A stretch of 64,000 bases of DNA from Pontibacter liquoris (GTDB lineage Bacteria > Bacteroidota > Bacteroidia > Cytophagales > Hymenobacteraceae). Below the pieces are notes generated by a model, which saw only the letters and a program-made list of their open reading frames with translations, was not told the DNA's origin and did no database searches. Position 1 is the first letter of the stretch. Every line of letters starts with the position of its first letter. The position numbers and the translations under genes were made by a program. The stretch lies in the NCBI RefSeq assembly GCF_022758235.1, contig NZ_JALEBG010000001.1:2418001-2482000 (forward strand). The letters run 5' to 3'. Positions 53,188 through 63,869 of the stretch are shown piece by piece.

Positions 53188-53647
53188 ACTTGCCTGCTAT
53201 ACTTGTTTTTACTAGTTCAGGCTGTAAACGCTATTGAACCAACACCTACCAAAAGGCAGTACAGTTTACTTTGGAGAAAGAAGCGCAAGATGTAGGTCTA
53301 TACTATATTGAAAGCTGGCAGCCAGGAATAGAAGCCTATGCAATTTGCTCCCAAGATCCTTTCAGGATGAAAAAAAAAGAAAGCAAGCCCTTATTCCTAA
53401 GAAGGAAATTGTGCTACGAAAGCCTTCCTATAGTATAGAAGTTTATAATAGTATAGAAGCTGTTCACAACTGAAGCTATACTTACCAGATTCTTTTCCTG
53501 CAAGCACATGTCATTTCGACGTTAGGAGAAATCTGAAAGAATTAAAGACGCGAATTTCCCCTAACGTCGAAATGACGGCAAGACTACTTTCTAAATTACA
53601 GTAAGTAATCCTTCTAACAACTTACTGGTAGTATACCTGCTTTCAAA
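53188..53647. other. Repeat-rich spacer
   Basis: 460 bp without a gene. It holds a copy of the CATCCTGAAAGGATCTT repeat (53348-53370, reverse), a run of TATAG/AGTATAG variants near 53430-53460, and the inverted repeat at 53510-53576. Confidence 0.6.
53510..53576. repeat. Inverted repeat GTCATTTCGACG...CGTCGAAATGAC
   Basis: GTCATTTCGACGTTAGG at the left and CCTAACGTCGAAATGAC at the right are perfect complements flanking a 33-bp centre with a second inner pair (GAAAT and ATTTC). A degenerate sister lies at 62446-62524. Confidence 0.85.
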
Positions 53648-54898
53648 TCAGGCGCTTTTCCTGCGGAGTTCCAGCACGGTCACTTCGGGCCAGATACCTA
53701 CCCTACCTGAAAAACCGATAAAGCCAAAGCCGCGGTTCACGTAAAGCTGCCGGTTGTTTTCCTCGGCCAGGCCGGCCCAATGCTTGTAAATATACTGCAC
53801 AGGGCTCCATCTTACCAGGGGCGTTTCTACGCCCACCTGCATGCCGTGTGTGTGCCCCGACAAAGTAAGGTGTATGTGCGTGGGGTGATGTTTCACGATC
53901 TCTTCCCAGTGCGAGGGGTCGTGCGAAAGCAGGATCTTAAAGGCTTTTTCATCCACACCAGTCAAGGCTTTGTCTAGATCGCCTTTCTGGATAAAGCCTT
54001 TGCCCCAGTTCTCCACGCCTACAAGCGTGAGCTTCTCCCCTCCTTTTTCGATCGTCACGTGTTCGTCGAGCAGCAGGCGGTAGTCCAGTTCGGCGTGATG
54101 CTGCTTCAGGCGGACCATGTTCTGCTCGTGCGCTGCCTCGCTAGGCCATTGGTGGTACATGCCGTAATCATGGTTACCTAGAATAGAGAACTGTCCGTAA
54201 GGTGCTTTGATCTGCTTGAAAAGGTCGATATAGGGCACGATCTCGGGCGCCAGGTCATTCACCAGGTCACCGGTAAACACGAACATATCCGATTTCTGTG
54301 CTTTCACCAGGTCGATGCCCCGCTGCACGGCTTCGGCATTATCAAAGCTGCCGGAATGCACATCCGAGATCTGCGTGATAGTAAAGCCGTCAAAAGCCTC
54401 CGGCAGGTCGTCGAAGTATACAACTTGCCTGTGCACGGTGAAATCATATTTGCCTTTGGTTACGCCATACAGGAAAGAGGCGAACGGAATGCCGGCCATT
54501 ACCAGGGCCAGCTGGCTCATGAAGCGGCGGCGCTCCGGCAACAGCTTTTCGGTACGCTGCCCGCGCGGGCGGCGCACCAGGCGAAAGGCAGCAGCCACCA
54601 CCCTGTACATATCTTCCAGGAACAGGACAAGTATAAAGATCAGGATGGTGACAAAGTATGTCAGAAAAGCATTGATGGTCCACTGCGTAAAAGCTGTGGC
54701 ATGGTCGGTGGAAAAGCGTAGGTAAAAGGCATAGGCAAAACTGCCCATCAGCACAAAAAAGAGCGCCCAGTAGCCGCCATGCACCGCCTGGCGCAAGGTG
54801 GAAGACTGCCATTTGGCCGTAAGTTTTTTGATACCCTGAAACGCATACCAGTGCATAAAAAGGGAGATGATCCCCATGATTATAATCAAATTTCGCAT
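53648..54898 (-). CDS. Membrane metallophosphoesterase (YkuE/YaeI-like)
   Basis: A 416-residue protein. Residues ~1-120 contain three to four membrane segments (RNLIIIMGIISLFMHWYAF, YWALFFVLMGSFAYAFYL, FLTYFVTILIFILVLFLED). Residues ~160-416 are a metallophosphoesterase domain with the motifs QISDVHSGSF, FVFTGDLVND, ILGNHDYGMYHQW, ILLSHDPSHWEEI and LSGHTHGMQVG. Related YkuE/LpxH-like enzymes act on membrane lipids; the substrate here is unknown. The ATG at 54898 (MRNLIII) is preferred over 54967. Confidence 0.9.
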   Translation of the reverse strand: MRNLIIIMGIISLFMHWYAFQGIKKLTAKWQSSTLRQAVHGGYWALFFVLMGSFAYAFYLRFSTDHATAFTQWTINAFLTYFVTILIFILVLFLEDMYRVVAAAFRLVRRPRGQRTEKLLPERRRFMSQLALVMAGIPFASFLYGVTKGKYDFTVHRQVVYFDDLPEAFDGFTITQISDVHSGSFDNAEAVQRGIDLVKAQKSDMFVFTGDLVNDLAPEIVPYIDLFKQIKAPYGQFSILGNHDYGMYHQWPSEAAHEQNMVRLKQHHAELDYRLLLDEHVTIEKGGEKLTLVGVENWGKGFIQKGDLDKALTGVDEKAFKILLSHDPSHWEEIVKHHPTHIHLTLSGHTHGMQVGVETPLVRWSPVQYIYKHWAGLAEENNRQLYVNRGFGFIGFSGRVGIWPEVTVLELRRKSA

Positions 54899-55287
54899 TC
54901 GTTTTTTTAGTTTGTAAGCCGGGCACCTTTCAATAAAGTGCCCCGGAAAGGAAAAGCAGCGGTACAAGATAGGGAAATATCAGCGCTGCCAGAAACCGTC
55001 CTACACGAAACAAGCAAAAACCAGGCTATGTTTTACCTGCGTATGATTTCAGAAGATTTACGCTGCTACGAGGTATAATTTGCAATACCATAAATAGGCT
55101 GCTTCTGTATACTTGCCGTGAGCTCTTGTGAACGATAAGGCAAAAGACCGGCAAGTGGTACCTGTAACAAAGTATAGCCAGGCACTCCGCTAACGGGAGA
55201 ATTTCTGCTGCGCCCTTGAAACCTGCGCTCAACTATTTATACTTGCAGGTTGTTTAAAGAAACAAACGTCCTTAAACACTTACGTAC
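54899..55287. other. Spacer between divergent genes
   Basis: 389 bp with AAGTATA-type sites at 55108, 55172 and 55240 and nothing else recognisable. Confidence 0.5.
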
Positions 55288-55599
55288 ATGGAGGAGATGA
55301 ACCCGGAGAACTGGAACGAGGCGCGCTACAAAGAGCTGAACACCTACTTCCGCATTAAAATAGAGCATATGCTGCGCACCGATACGCACATGCAGGAGCA
55401 ACTGGAGCAAAACCCCAAACTGGAGCTTGCCGACCTGGTGGCCCACTTTTCGGAAGAAGACCAGGAGCGCTGGAAAGAGTTTATCGCGCTGGACCAGCAG
55501 AAAATGAAAGTTGATATGTGGAACCACCTGAATGGCACCGGCACGCGCTACGAACCGGGTATCGGTTTTACCAGCACCGAAGACGATACAACCTGGTAA
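55288..55599 (+). CDS. Small acidic hypothetical protein
   Basis: A 103-residue soluble protein. The first 70 residues are helical and charged (MEEMNPENWNEARYKELNTY, LADLVAHFSEEDQERWKEFI). The C-terminus GTRYEPGIGFTSTEDDTTW is loop-like. No family recognised. Convergent with the aldo/keto reductase, 40 bp apart. Confidence 0.65.
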   Translation: MEEMNPENWNEARYKELNTYFRIKIEHMLRTDTHMQEQLEQNPKLELADLVAHFSEEDQERWKEFIALDQQKMKVDMWNHLNGTGTRYEPGIGFTSTEDDTTW

Positions 55600-55639
55600 C
55601 AGGCCGCTTCCGTTGACTAACAAAGTATAACGCTAGTGT

Positions 55640-56536
55640 TTAGCGGTGCTGCTCATAAACGGTTGCCGGAACAGCCTGCTGCAGGGCCTGCAGCACGTCT
55701 GCTGGAAGCGGCGGGGCAGCGGCTGCCTGCAGTGCGGCGTTTAACTGCGCGGGCGTTCGGATACCCAGCACGGCGGACGTAACGGCCGGGTTTTGCAGCA
55801 CGAACCGTACGGCTATACTTGTGGCCGTATGCGCACCACCGGCCTTTTCGGCAACTACACCTGCTGCCTTTTCCACTTCTGCGGAAGTATAATTGAGGTA
55901 GGCTTTGGGTGCTTTGCCCGCCAGTAATCCCTGCGCCAGGCTCCCGCGGGCAAGTACGCCAATGTGGTGCTCCTGCAACAGGTCCAGGCAACTTTCTTCG
56001 GGTCGGCGGTCCAGCAGGCTGTACTGCATCATCACGCTGGTTATCCCTGCGCGCTGCACATACTCCCGGATCACGTTGGGGCGGATAGAGGAAATGCCGT
56101 AATGCCGAATCTTACCCTGCTGCTTTAACTGTTCAAATGCGTCGATCACCTCATCGATCGGATCGTCGAGGGTGCCGCCGTGCAGCTGGTAAAGGTCGAT
56201 GTAGTCGGTCTGCAGGCGTTGCAGGCTTTTCTCCACGGCTCCAAGCAGGTAGCGTTTGGCAGGGTTCCAGTCCCAGCCGCTGCCATCGGGCCGCCACTGG
56301 TTGCCTCCTTTGGTTGCGATCACCACTTGGTCGCGCATCTCTTTAAAAGCCTGGCCAACGAGCTTTTCATTCTCGCCTTTGTCGTACAGGTCGGCTGTAT
56401 CAAAAAAAGAAACTCCTTTATCGAAAGCCTGTTGCAGCAAACGCACGCTGCTGGCCTCGCCCGCTGCCAGCGACATACAGCCGAAGCTCACTTCGCTCAC
56501 CTGCAACCCGGATCTGCCTAATTTTCTGTATTTCAT
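55640..56536 (-). CDS. Aldo/keto reductase
   Basis: A 298-residue NADPH-dependent oxidoreductase with a TIM-barrel fold, reducing aldehydes or ketones. The start MKYRKLGRSGLQVSEVSFGC is standard. The catalytic tetrad is visible as Asp and Tyr in FDTADLYDKGENEK, Lys in VVIATKGG, and His in YQLHGG. The C-terminal AVLGIRTPAQLNAAL is the cofactor-binding segment. The substrate is unknown. The ATG at 56536 fits the family; the frame extends to 56599. Confidence 0.92.
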   Translation of the reverse strand: MKYRKLGRSGLQVSEVSFGCMSLAAGEASSVRLLQQAFDKGVSFFDTADLYDKGENEKLVGQAFKEMRDQVVIATKGGNQWRPDGSGWDWNPAKRYLLGAVEKSLQRLQTDYIDLYQLHGGTLDDPIDEVIDAFEQLKQQGKIRHYGISSIRPNVIREYVQRAGITSVMMQYSLLDRRPEESCLDLLQEHHIGVLARGSLAQGLLAGKAPKAYLNYTSAEVEKAAGVVAEKAGGAHTATSIAVRFVLQNPAVTSAVLGIRTPAQLNAALQAAAAPPLPADVLQALQQAVPATVYEQHR

Positions 56537-56902
56537 CTTTCGCTTCCAGTATGCTCTGCTAACGCTCTGCCCCGTAGAAATGTTTGTGCCCATCACCATC
56601 GCGCATTTCTGCTAAGCGCAGCCATCAGGTATAGCATAGGATATTGGAGAGGGGGTTTTCGTAGATTTTACATGCGAAGTGGCCAAAATTGTAGGCTTAT
56701 ACGATGCAATTACTGCCTGCTTCGCCCCGTAATATTGAAACTTTTTCGCCACTTAGCGTTTATTAATCAGGCGGCTGCATGGCCGCACATTAATATAGAG
56801 GTGATTTAATGATTAAAGGGTATACTACTTTTCATTTTATTACATTTTTACATAATTTCGCTCTCCAAGAGACATAACAACGGACATAAACCAAAAAGAC
56901 AC
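56537..56902. other. Spacer between divergent genes
   Basis: 366 bp, AT-rich near gltA. A weak -7-like TAATTTCG (near 56854) might serve gltA. No other signal. Confidence 0.45.
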
Positions 56903-58189
<1,287 letters not shown>

Positions 58190-58203
58190 GTTATACTTAC
58201 CAT

Positions 58204-58244
58204 AAAAACAAAAAGGCTGGTCTTGCGATCAGCCTTTTTGTTTT
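58204..58244 (+). terminator. Terminator after gltA
   Basis: AAAACAAAAAGGCTG pairs with CAGCCTTTTTGTTTT across an 11-base loop. Confidence 0.92.
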
Positions 58245-58289
58245 TATGTACTTTTTGTTGTGAGGTTACTTTAGAGATTAAGGCTCGGT

Positions 58290-59060
58290 GTATACATTCT
58301 GCTGTACTTGGTAGCTGATCAGACTCAGTAGTTTTATACTTCCGGCTATACTTGGTAGATGGCTGACTTATGCTGATTATTGTTTTCTGCTGTACCAGAT
58401 GCTTGAGTTCTTCTTCAATGCTGTCTTCTGCTATACTTGGTAGCTAGCTTTCTTCCTCAGTTTTATACTTGCCTTGTTTCAGCTTTGGCTTTGGAGCGCT
58501 CCAAGCCCGCGAGGGCTCGTCCTTTGCCATCGCACTGTGGCGTGAAGCTGCCCTAGCGGGCTGCCTTGCAGGCACCGCAACACACCAAGGCGCTCAACCC
58601 AAGGACTGGGATCAATCCGATAGCTACTGTTTATACTTTAGTATAAGTATAAGCTTCAACTTTATCAGCATTGTATTTACGTAGGGACAGGTCGCGACCT
58701 GTCCGCGCGATGGCAGCTGCCATGAAACTTCAGCCAAAGTATAGCAGAAGCAGAAAGTCCCCCTTTGAAGGGGGTAGGGGGATGTTCTTTCTTTATCCGA
58801 AACTAAGCAGCTTATTCTTCGGCTCAAGTATAAACTTACTCTTCATGCCTCTTTCCTATTCTGTCATCCTGAAAGGATCTTGGTGGAAGGGAGTTTAAGC
58901 TATTACTACAACGCTTATACCTCAACAGCAGCAACGAAAGGCTCCCCTCCTGGGGGTAAGGGCACTCTTAAAAACAAGGAGGGATCAGGGTGGTTGGACC
59001 CGGTACTACTCCGTTTATACTTGTAAAGAGTAATAACCTACCCCCTCACCTATTTGAGAG
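58290..59060. repeat. Large modular non-coding repeat, copy A
   Basis: Three sub-blocks recur in copy B (61900-62660): a ~200-bp module starting near CTCAGTTTTATACTTG with GGAGCGCTCCAAGCCCG and CACCGCAACACACCAAGGCG (58455-58655 versus 62010-62220); CCCCTTTGAAGGGGGTAGGG (near 58760 versus 62338); and TCATCCTGAAAGGATCTTGG (58865 versus 62259). The left end has degenerate CTATACTTGGTAGCT units (58297, 58343, 58432). There is no long intact frame; short frames at 58469 and 62003 share FGALQAR but diverge. Confidence 0.8.
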
Positions 59061-59108
59061 TGGAGGACAATTAAAGTTAAACAAATACGAATAAAAACAG
59101 CAGATACA

Positions 59109-61037
59109 CTACAACACCCGCATTTCGATACGACGGTTCTGCTGCCGGTTTTCTTCGGAAGTGTTAGGTTTTTGGGGTTTTGTTTCGCCGTAGCCTTTGT
59201 AGCGGATGCGGTTTTTAGAAATGCCTTTTGCAGCCAGGTAATCTACTACGGCCTTCGCCCGCTTCTCCGACAGCACCAGATTATCCGAATCAGAGCCCAC
59301 ATCATCGGTGTGGCCCGAAATCTCTACTTTCACCTGCCCGTTCAGCTTCAGGAAAGCTATCAGCTTGTCGAGCTCCGTTTTGGAATTCTTTTTCAGGTCG
59401 TAATTACCCGAGTCGAAGAACAGGTTATGGAGCACCACTGCGGCGCCTGCTTCCAGGGGCTCCAGGTATACATCCAGCGCTACCGGTGTCAGGGCTTTTT
59501 TTGAGGTATAATCGAAGCTCAGGCTGTTCATCAGATAACGCGGCGCGCTCACGTATAGGGCATACTGCTTGCCTTCAGTCAGCACCACCGTATACTCGCC
59601 CGAAATTTTATCGGAGCCTACCTGCTGCACCAGCGAGTCGGCTTCCACATCGTAGAGCTGCACCTGCGCCTCCACAGGTTTCTTTGTTTTGATATCCAGC
59701 ACGCGGCCCTGAGCATATGTACTGTTCACGCTGCTGCGCCACTCCTGGGGTACCTCAAACTGGTAGAGCTGGATGGTGCCATACCCATCGTCCGAATTTA
59801 TCTGCCGCGAGTAAAAGCCGGCCTTGTTATCCGACGTAATGAACAGGGAGCCTTCATCGGCCGGGGTATTGAGCGGGTAGCCCAGATTTTTGGGGGCCGA
59901 CCACTGCTTGGTAGCCTCTCTGGTAGCCATAAACACATCCAGGCCGCCCATACCCGGGTGCCCGTCGCTTACAAAGTATAAGGTAGAGCCGCTGCTGTGG
60001 ATGGACGGTGCCATGTCGCGGCCGGTGGAGTTAACCGGCTCGCCGAGATTAACGGGTTTTGTCCAGGTGCCATCCTCGTTGAGCTGCGTCAGCCATATAT
60101 CTTCTTTGCCCACACCGCCGCCACGGGTAGAGCTGAAGTATAACGTGCGGCCATCGGCCGAAAGACTGGGCTGAGAATCCCAGGCTTTGGAGTTGACCGG
60201 GTTACCGATATTTTTGGGCTTGCTCCAGTCATCGCCTGTCCGGAACGAAATGTACAGATCGCAGTCACCCTGGCTGTCGGGGCGGTTACAGGAAGTAAAC
60301 ACCAGTGTCTTGCCATCGCCCGAAATAGTAGCTGCCCCTTCGTTAGCCGACGAATTGATAGCATCGGAGATAGAAACAGGCGCCTGCCAGCTATCGCCCT
60401 TGCGCTGGCTCACATAGATGTTTTCGTCTTGCTCGGGCTTTATTCCCACGCGCGCGGTATAAATAAAGAATCGCTGGTCGGCAGTTGTATACGGGAAGTA
60501 TTGAAGTCGGAAGCTGTTGATATTTTGGGGCAATGCCACGGGCTTAAAGTCGATGGGTTGCTGCATGGCTTTTTCAGCAAAATCAGCGGAGGCCATTTGC
60601 TGCTTTGCCCAGGCTACGGCAGCAGGCTTGCGCGGCTTTGCTTTCAAGAAGTCGGCATACCGTTCTTTGGCCTGCTGGTACTTGCCCTGATCAAAGTATA
60701 GCTCAGCCAGTTCGAAATAATAATTGCCCAGCGTTGCACTGTAAGGCAGCAGTTGCAGCCCTTTCTCCAGGTTCTGGAAAGTAGCCGCTTTGTTGCCCAT
60801 CATTTTGTGCAGGTTGGCCGCCTTCAGATATGCTTCCGCAAAGTTGGGATCTTTGGAAGTTGCTTCGGCCAGGGTGGCCAGCGCCCGGTCAAAATCACGT
60901 GCTTTTACGTACTCGTCTGCTTTATAGTATAAGCGCTCCGCCTTGGTCGAGCTGGTGCTCAGGGGACTTGTTTGGCAAAAACCAGAACCGGTTGTTCCCA
61001 GAAACAGGAAAAGCGCGGCGAGTAGAATTTTATACAT
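59109..61037 (-). CDS. TPR-PD40-OmpA envelope protein
   Basis: A 642-residue secreted protein. Signal peptide to ~20 (GSGFCQ), TPR helices (~30-150, AERLYYKADEYVKARDFDRA), a PD40/WD40-like propeller (~170-420) with repeated blades such as SLSADGRTLYFSSTRGGG and SIHSSGSTLYFVSDGHPG, a carboxypeptidase-regulatory-like beta domain (~430-520), and a C-terminal OmpA peptidoglycan-binding domain (NLFFDSGNYDLKKNSKTELD, EISGHTDDVGSD, NRRIEMRVL). This architecture is that of PorE-like proteins of the type IX secretion system or related envelope anchors. Followed after 6 bp... on the opposite side by queE, which lies upstream of nothing else. Confidence 0.88.
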   Translation of the reverse strand: MYKILLAALFLFLGTTGSGFCQTSPLSTSSTKAERLYYKADEYVKARDFDRALATLAEATSKDPNFAEAYLKAANLHKMMGNKAATFQNLEKGLQLLPYSATLGNYYFELAELYFDQGKYQQAKERYADFLKAKPRKPAAVAWAKQQMASADFAEKAMQQPIDFKPVALPQNINSFRLQYFPYTTADQRFFIYTARVGIKPEQDENIYVSQRKGDSWQAPVSISDAINSSANEGAATISGDGKTLVFTSCNRPDSQGDCDLYISFRTGDDWSKPKNIGNPVNSKAWDSQPSLSADGRTLYFSSTRGGGVGKEDIWLTQLNEDGTWTKPVNLGEPVNSTGRDMAPSIHSSGSTLYFVSDGHPGMGGLDVFMATREATKQWSAPKNLGYPLNTPADEGSLFITSDNKAGFYSRQINSDDGYGTIQLYQFEVPQEWRSSVNSTYAQGRVLDIKTKKPVEAQVQLYDVEADSLVQQVGSDKISGEYTVVLTEGKQYALYVSAPRYLMNSLSFDYTSKKALTPVALDVYLEPLEAGAAVVLHNLFFDSGNYDLKKNSKTELDKLIAFLKLNGQVKVEISGHTDDVGSDSDNLVLSEKRAKAVVDYLAAKGISKNRIRYKGYGETKPQKPNTSEENRQQNRRIEMRVL

Positions 61038-61043
61038 AAAGGC

Positions 61044-61718
61044 TTACGGGATATCCATGTACTTGTGCGTCTGCAACGACACACGCCATTGGGGGTTATT
61101 TTTGACGTATTCTACTAATAAAGGCATTAATTGGTTAGCCTTGCTCCACTCGGGCTGCAGGTATAGCTTGCAGCCTGCCCCTACCCGGGCGGCATGTTCC
61201 TCGGCCCAGGCAAAATCGCTTTTGTTAAAGATGATCACCTTCAGTTCGTGGGCAAATGGATACACCGAGGTGTCCGGCGCCTTAAACTTCTTAGGCGACA
61301 GGCACACCCAGTCCCAATGGCCACTGATGGGATAAGCACCCGACGTCTCAATCATTGTTTTGATGCCGCGCTCCTGCAGTTGCGTGGTGAGCGGGTGTAA
61401 GTTATAAAGCAGCGGCTCCCCTCCTGTGATCACAACTGTTTTGCCCGGAAAGGCATCGGCCATGTCCACGATGGCTTCTACCTGGGTGAGCGGGTGCAGT
61501 TCCGCATCCCAGCTTTCCTTCACGTCGCACCAGTGGCAGCCCACGTCGCAGCCACCCAGCCGGATAAAATATGCAGCCGTGCCGGTGTTGCCGCCTTCGC
61601 CCTGTATGGTATAAAAAGCTTCCATCAACGGTAATTCGCTGCCGTCTTTGGGCACCGCATGAATAGAGGCTGTCTTGTATGGTTTAATTGCTTCCAAAAT
61701 TCTAAAATCGCCGGTCAT
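61044..61718 (-). CDS. queE: 7-carboxy-7-deazaguanine synthase
   Basis: A radical-SAM enzyme that converts carboxytetrahydropterin to 7-carboxy-7-deazaguanine in the queuosine pathway. The 224-residue product has AFYTIQGEGGNTGTAAYFIR near residue 33 and the cluster motif CDVGCHWCD (CX3CX2C) near 56. VVITGGEPLLY and the C-terminal LQTHKYMDIP are typical. The upstream gene order shows it immediately before the OmpA-family gene on the same strand (71 bp would separate starts from stops; the stop at 61044 is 6 bp from the OmpA-gene start), so the two may be cotranscribed. The ATG at 61718 is preferred over 61799. Confidence 0.94.
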   Translation of the reverse strand: MTGDFRILEAIKPYKTASIHAVPKDGSELPLMEAFYTIQGEGGNTGTAAYFIRLGGCDVGCHWCDVKESWDAELHPLTQVEAIVDMADAFPGKTVVITGGEPLLYNLHPLTTQLQERGIKTMIETSGAYPISGHWDWVCLSPKKFKAPDTSVYPFAHELKVIIFNKSDFAWAEEHAARVGAGCKLYLQPEWSKANQLMPLLVEYVKNNPQWRVSLQTHKYMDIP

Positions 61719-61899
61719 ACTTTGAAAGTATAACCCCTTGGTTAAGAGTAAAAGTGATTGTGTGCAGTCCTTGTTATAAAAGCCATGCCCAACTTGCAAA
61801 GGTAGCTAAAAAAGCAACAAGATAGGTAGTGTCTTCTGTTCCGTTTGGAGTGATTAAGAAGGATGGTGATGTGGTTGTTTTAAGGTTAGTGAGAGAACT
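61719..61899. other. Leader region of queE
   Basis: No gene. It contains an AAGTATA site 10 bp before the queE start (61727). Confidence 0.4.
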
Positions 61900-62660
61900 G
61901 ATATCCTAATAGCTGGCCATATTCCTCAGTTTTATACATGGGATATACTTAGTATCTGCATGTTTTACTTAGTTTTATACTTAGGCTTTACTTGCTAGCT
62001 GCTTGTATTCCTCAGTCTTATACTTGTCCTGTTTCACCTTATACTTTGGAGCGCTCCAAGCCCGAGGGGGCTCGTCCTTTGATATCGCGCTGTGGCGTGA
62101 AGCTGCTCCTCGCTCATGCTGCGGGCTGCCCTACGGGCACCGCAACACACCAAGGCGCTTAACCCAAGGACTGGAATCAACTCGATAGCTCCTGTGTATA
62201 CTTCAGTTTAAGTATAAATTCTATGTATTCTGATTTCCTTTATTCTCCTCTTCTTTGTCATCCAGAAAGGACTTGGTGGAAGGGAGGTTAAGCCATTACT
62301 AAGCAAGTATTCTGTTGCACTTCCCTCAGCCCAAAGTCCCCCTTTGAAGGGGGTAGGGGGATGTTCTTCTTTATCATAAACTAACCTGTTTATACTTTGG
62401 CTCAAGTACACTTGTGTCCCCACATGCAAAAACCACAGGCAAACTGTCATTTCGACGATAGGAGAAATCTGTTACAGACAGATGAAGTGGTTTTCAAACA
62501 GATCTCTCCTTGCGTCGAGATGACAGTATGGCGGGCGTGATTCTTTTCGCTTTAGCCTAAACCTACAACGCTTATACTTCCCAAACAGCAATTACAGGCT
62601 CCCCTCCTTCAACAACGAGGGGTTAGGGGTGGTTTGACCCGGGACTGCAATACCTCAACT
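61900..62660. repeat. Large modular non-coding repeat, copy B
   Basis: It carries the same modules as copy A (58290-59060) in a different order: the GGAGCGCTCC module (62010-62220), the AGAAAGGACTTGGTGGAAGG module (62262), the CCCCTTTGAAGGGGGTAGGG module (62338), an inserted GTCATTTCGACG inverted repeat, then the CTACAACGCTTATACTTCCC and GGCTCCCCTCC segment shared with 58906-58950. It has at least nine TATACTT/AAGTATA sites. Confidence 0.8.
62446..62524. repeat. Degenerate inverted repeat GTCATTTCGACG...CGTCGAGATGAC
   Basis: Outer arms GTCATTTCGACG and CGTCGAGATGAC pair with one mismatch. The inner arms GGAGAAATCTG and CAGATCTCTCC also pair with one mismatch. It is a sister of 53510-53576, embedded in copy B of the large repeat. 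Confidence 0.8.
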
Positions 62661-62811
62661 TCAAAAAGAACCAACAGCCTATTCCCTCTCCTTTTATGGT
62701 GGTAATGGCCCTCGATACAAGTGGAGTGCTGGAGTAAAACCAGAATGATAAATCTGTAAGCTATCTCCCCTACCCACCAACTCAAAATAAAATAAGCTAG
62801 AATCAAATACA

Positions 62812-62852
62812 AAAAAGCCTCGCAGCATCAACGAGGATATTGCGAGGCTTTT
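62812..62852 (-). terminator. Terminator after folD
   Basis: AAAAAGCCTCGCA and TGCGAGGCTTTT are complementary. On the minus strand the T run follows the stem. Confidence 0.9.
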
Positions 62853-62870
62853 ATACTTTATAAAACGTGC

Positions 62871-63752
62871 TTAGGCGTATACTTCCTGCTTGGCTGCTTT
62901 CAGGGTGTTTTTCAGCAGCATGGCAATAGTGAGCGGCCCTACACCTCCGGGAACCGGGGTAATGAAGCTGCACTTTTCTGCTACGCTGTCAAAATCCACA
63001 TCGCCACGCAGGCGGTAGCCAGCCTTACGTGTGGCATCAGGCACACGGGTGGTGCCTACGTCGATTACCACGGCGCCATCTTTTACCATATCAGCCGTTA
63101 CCAGGCCGGGCTGCCCCACGGCAGCAATGATAATATCTGCCTGGCGGGTATAATTGGCCAGGTCCACGGTGTTGCGGTGGCAGAGCGTAACAGTGGCATT
63201 TCCAGGGTAAGCGGCTTTGGCCATCAGGATGCTCATTGGGGAACCGACGATGTTGCTGCGGCCTATCACTACGCAATGTTTTCCTTTTGTCTCGATCTGG
63301 TAACGCTCCAGCAACTGCAGGATGCCGGCAGGCGTGGCTGGCAGGTAAGCGGGCAAGCCAGCCACCATACGGCCCACGTTTGTTGGATGGAAGCCGTCCA
63401 CATCTTTCCGCGGATCAATCGACTCGATCACTTTTTCCGAATCAATATGCTTTGGGAGCGGCAGCTGCACAATAAAACCGTCTATTTCCTCATCCTCGTT
63501 CAGCTCCTTTATTTTTTGAAGCAGCTCGGCTTCGGTCACGGTGTCTTCGTAGCGGATAAGCGACGAACTGAAACCCACTTTCTCGCAGGCCAGCACTTTG
63601 TTGTTTACATACGTTACCGATCCGCCATCATTGCCCACCAGTACGGCTGCCAGGTGCGGCGTTTTGTAACCATTGGCTTTAAGTTCTGCTACTTCTGCAG
63701 CAATTTCATTCTGGATAGCTTCGGATGTTTTTTTACCGTCGAGCAGGGTCAT
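62871..63752 (-). CDS. folD: Bifunctional methylenetetrahydrofolate dehydrogenase/cyclohydrolase
   Basis: FolD oxidises 5,10-methylene-THF and hydrolyses the product to 10-formyl-THF for purine and fMet synthesis. The 293-residue protein has the catalytic Lys context [15 protein letters not shown] (~54), QLPLPKHID (~97), the NADP loop [13 protein letters not shown] (~164), and the C-terminal [16 protein letters not shown] signature (~262). The start [13 protein letters not shown] is the family norm. A heptanucleotide repeat abuts the start codon region. Confidence 0.97.
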   Translation of the reverse strand: MTLLDGKKTSEAIQNEIAAEVAELKANGYKTPHLAAVLVGNDGGSVTYVNNKVLACEKVGFSSSLIRYEDTVTEAELLQKIKELNEDEEIDGFIVQLPLPKHIDSEKVIESIDPRKDVDGFHPTNVGRMVAGLPAYLPATPAGILQLLERYQIETKGKHCVVIGRSNIVGSPMSILMAKAAYPGNATVTLCHRNTVDLANYTRQADIIIAAVGQPGLVTADMVKDGAVVIDVGTTRVPDATRKAGYRLRGDVDFDSVAEKCSFITPVPGGVGPLTIAMLLKNTLKAAKQEVYA

Positions 63753-63757
63753 CTTTT

Positions 63758-63791
63758 TGGAATTACGAATTAAGAATTATGAATTACAAAT
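63758..63791. repeat. GAATTAN heptanucleotide tandem repeat
   Basis: Four exact-period 7-mers: GAATTAC, GAATTAA, GAATTAT, GAATTAC. They lie 6 bp upstream of the folD start on the opposite strand sense, inside its leader. Confidence 0.85.
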
Positions 63792-63824
63792 GGGTTTCTG
63801 TTTGGGAGAGGTTGGCTAAAAGCG

Positions 63825-63860
63825 ACAAGCCCCGGCGTGCAGCAGCACACCGGGGCTTGT
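63825..63860 (-). terminator. Terminator after lepA
   Basis: ACAAGCCCCGG pairs with CCGGGGCTTGT around a GC-rich loop. On the minus strand it is followed by a short T tract (CGCTTTT). Confidence 0.85.
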
Positions 63861-63869
63861 TTATACTTG

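Noticed and set aside
58469..58684. Short frames at 58469 and 62003 sharing FGALQAR and IALWREAA
   Set aside because: The similarity follows from the repeated DNA module; frames diverge after the shared block and indels break them.
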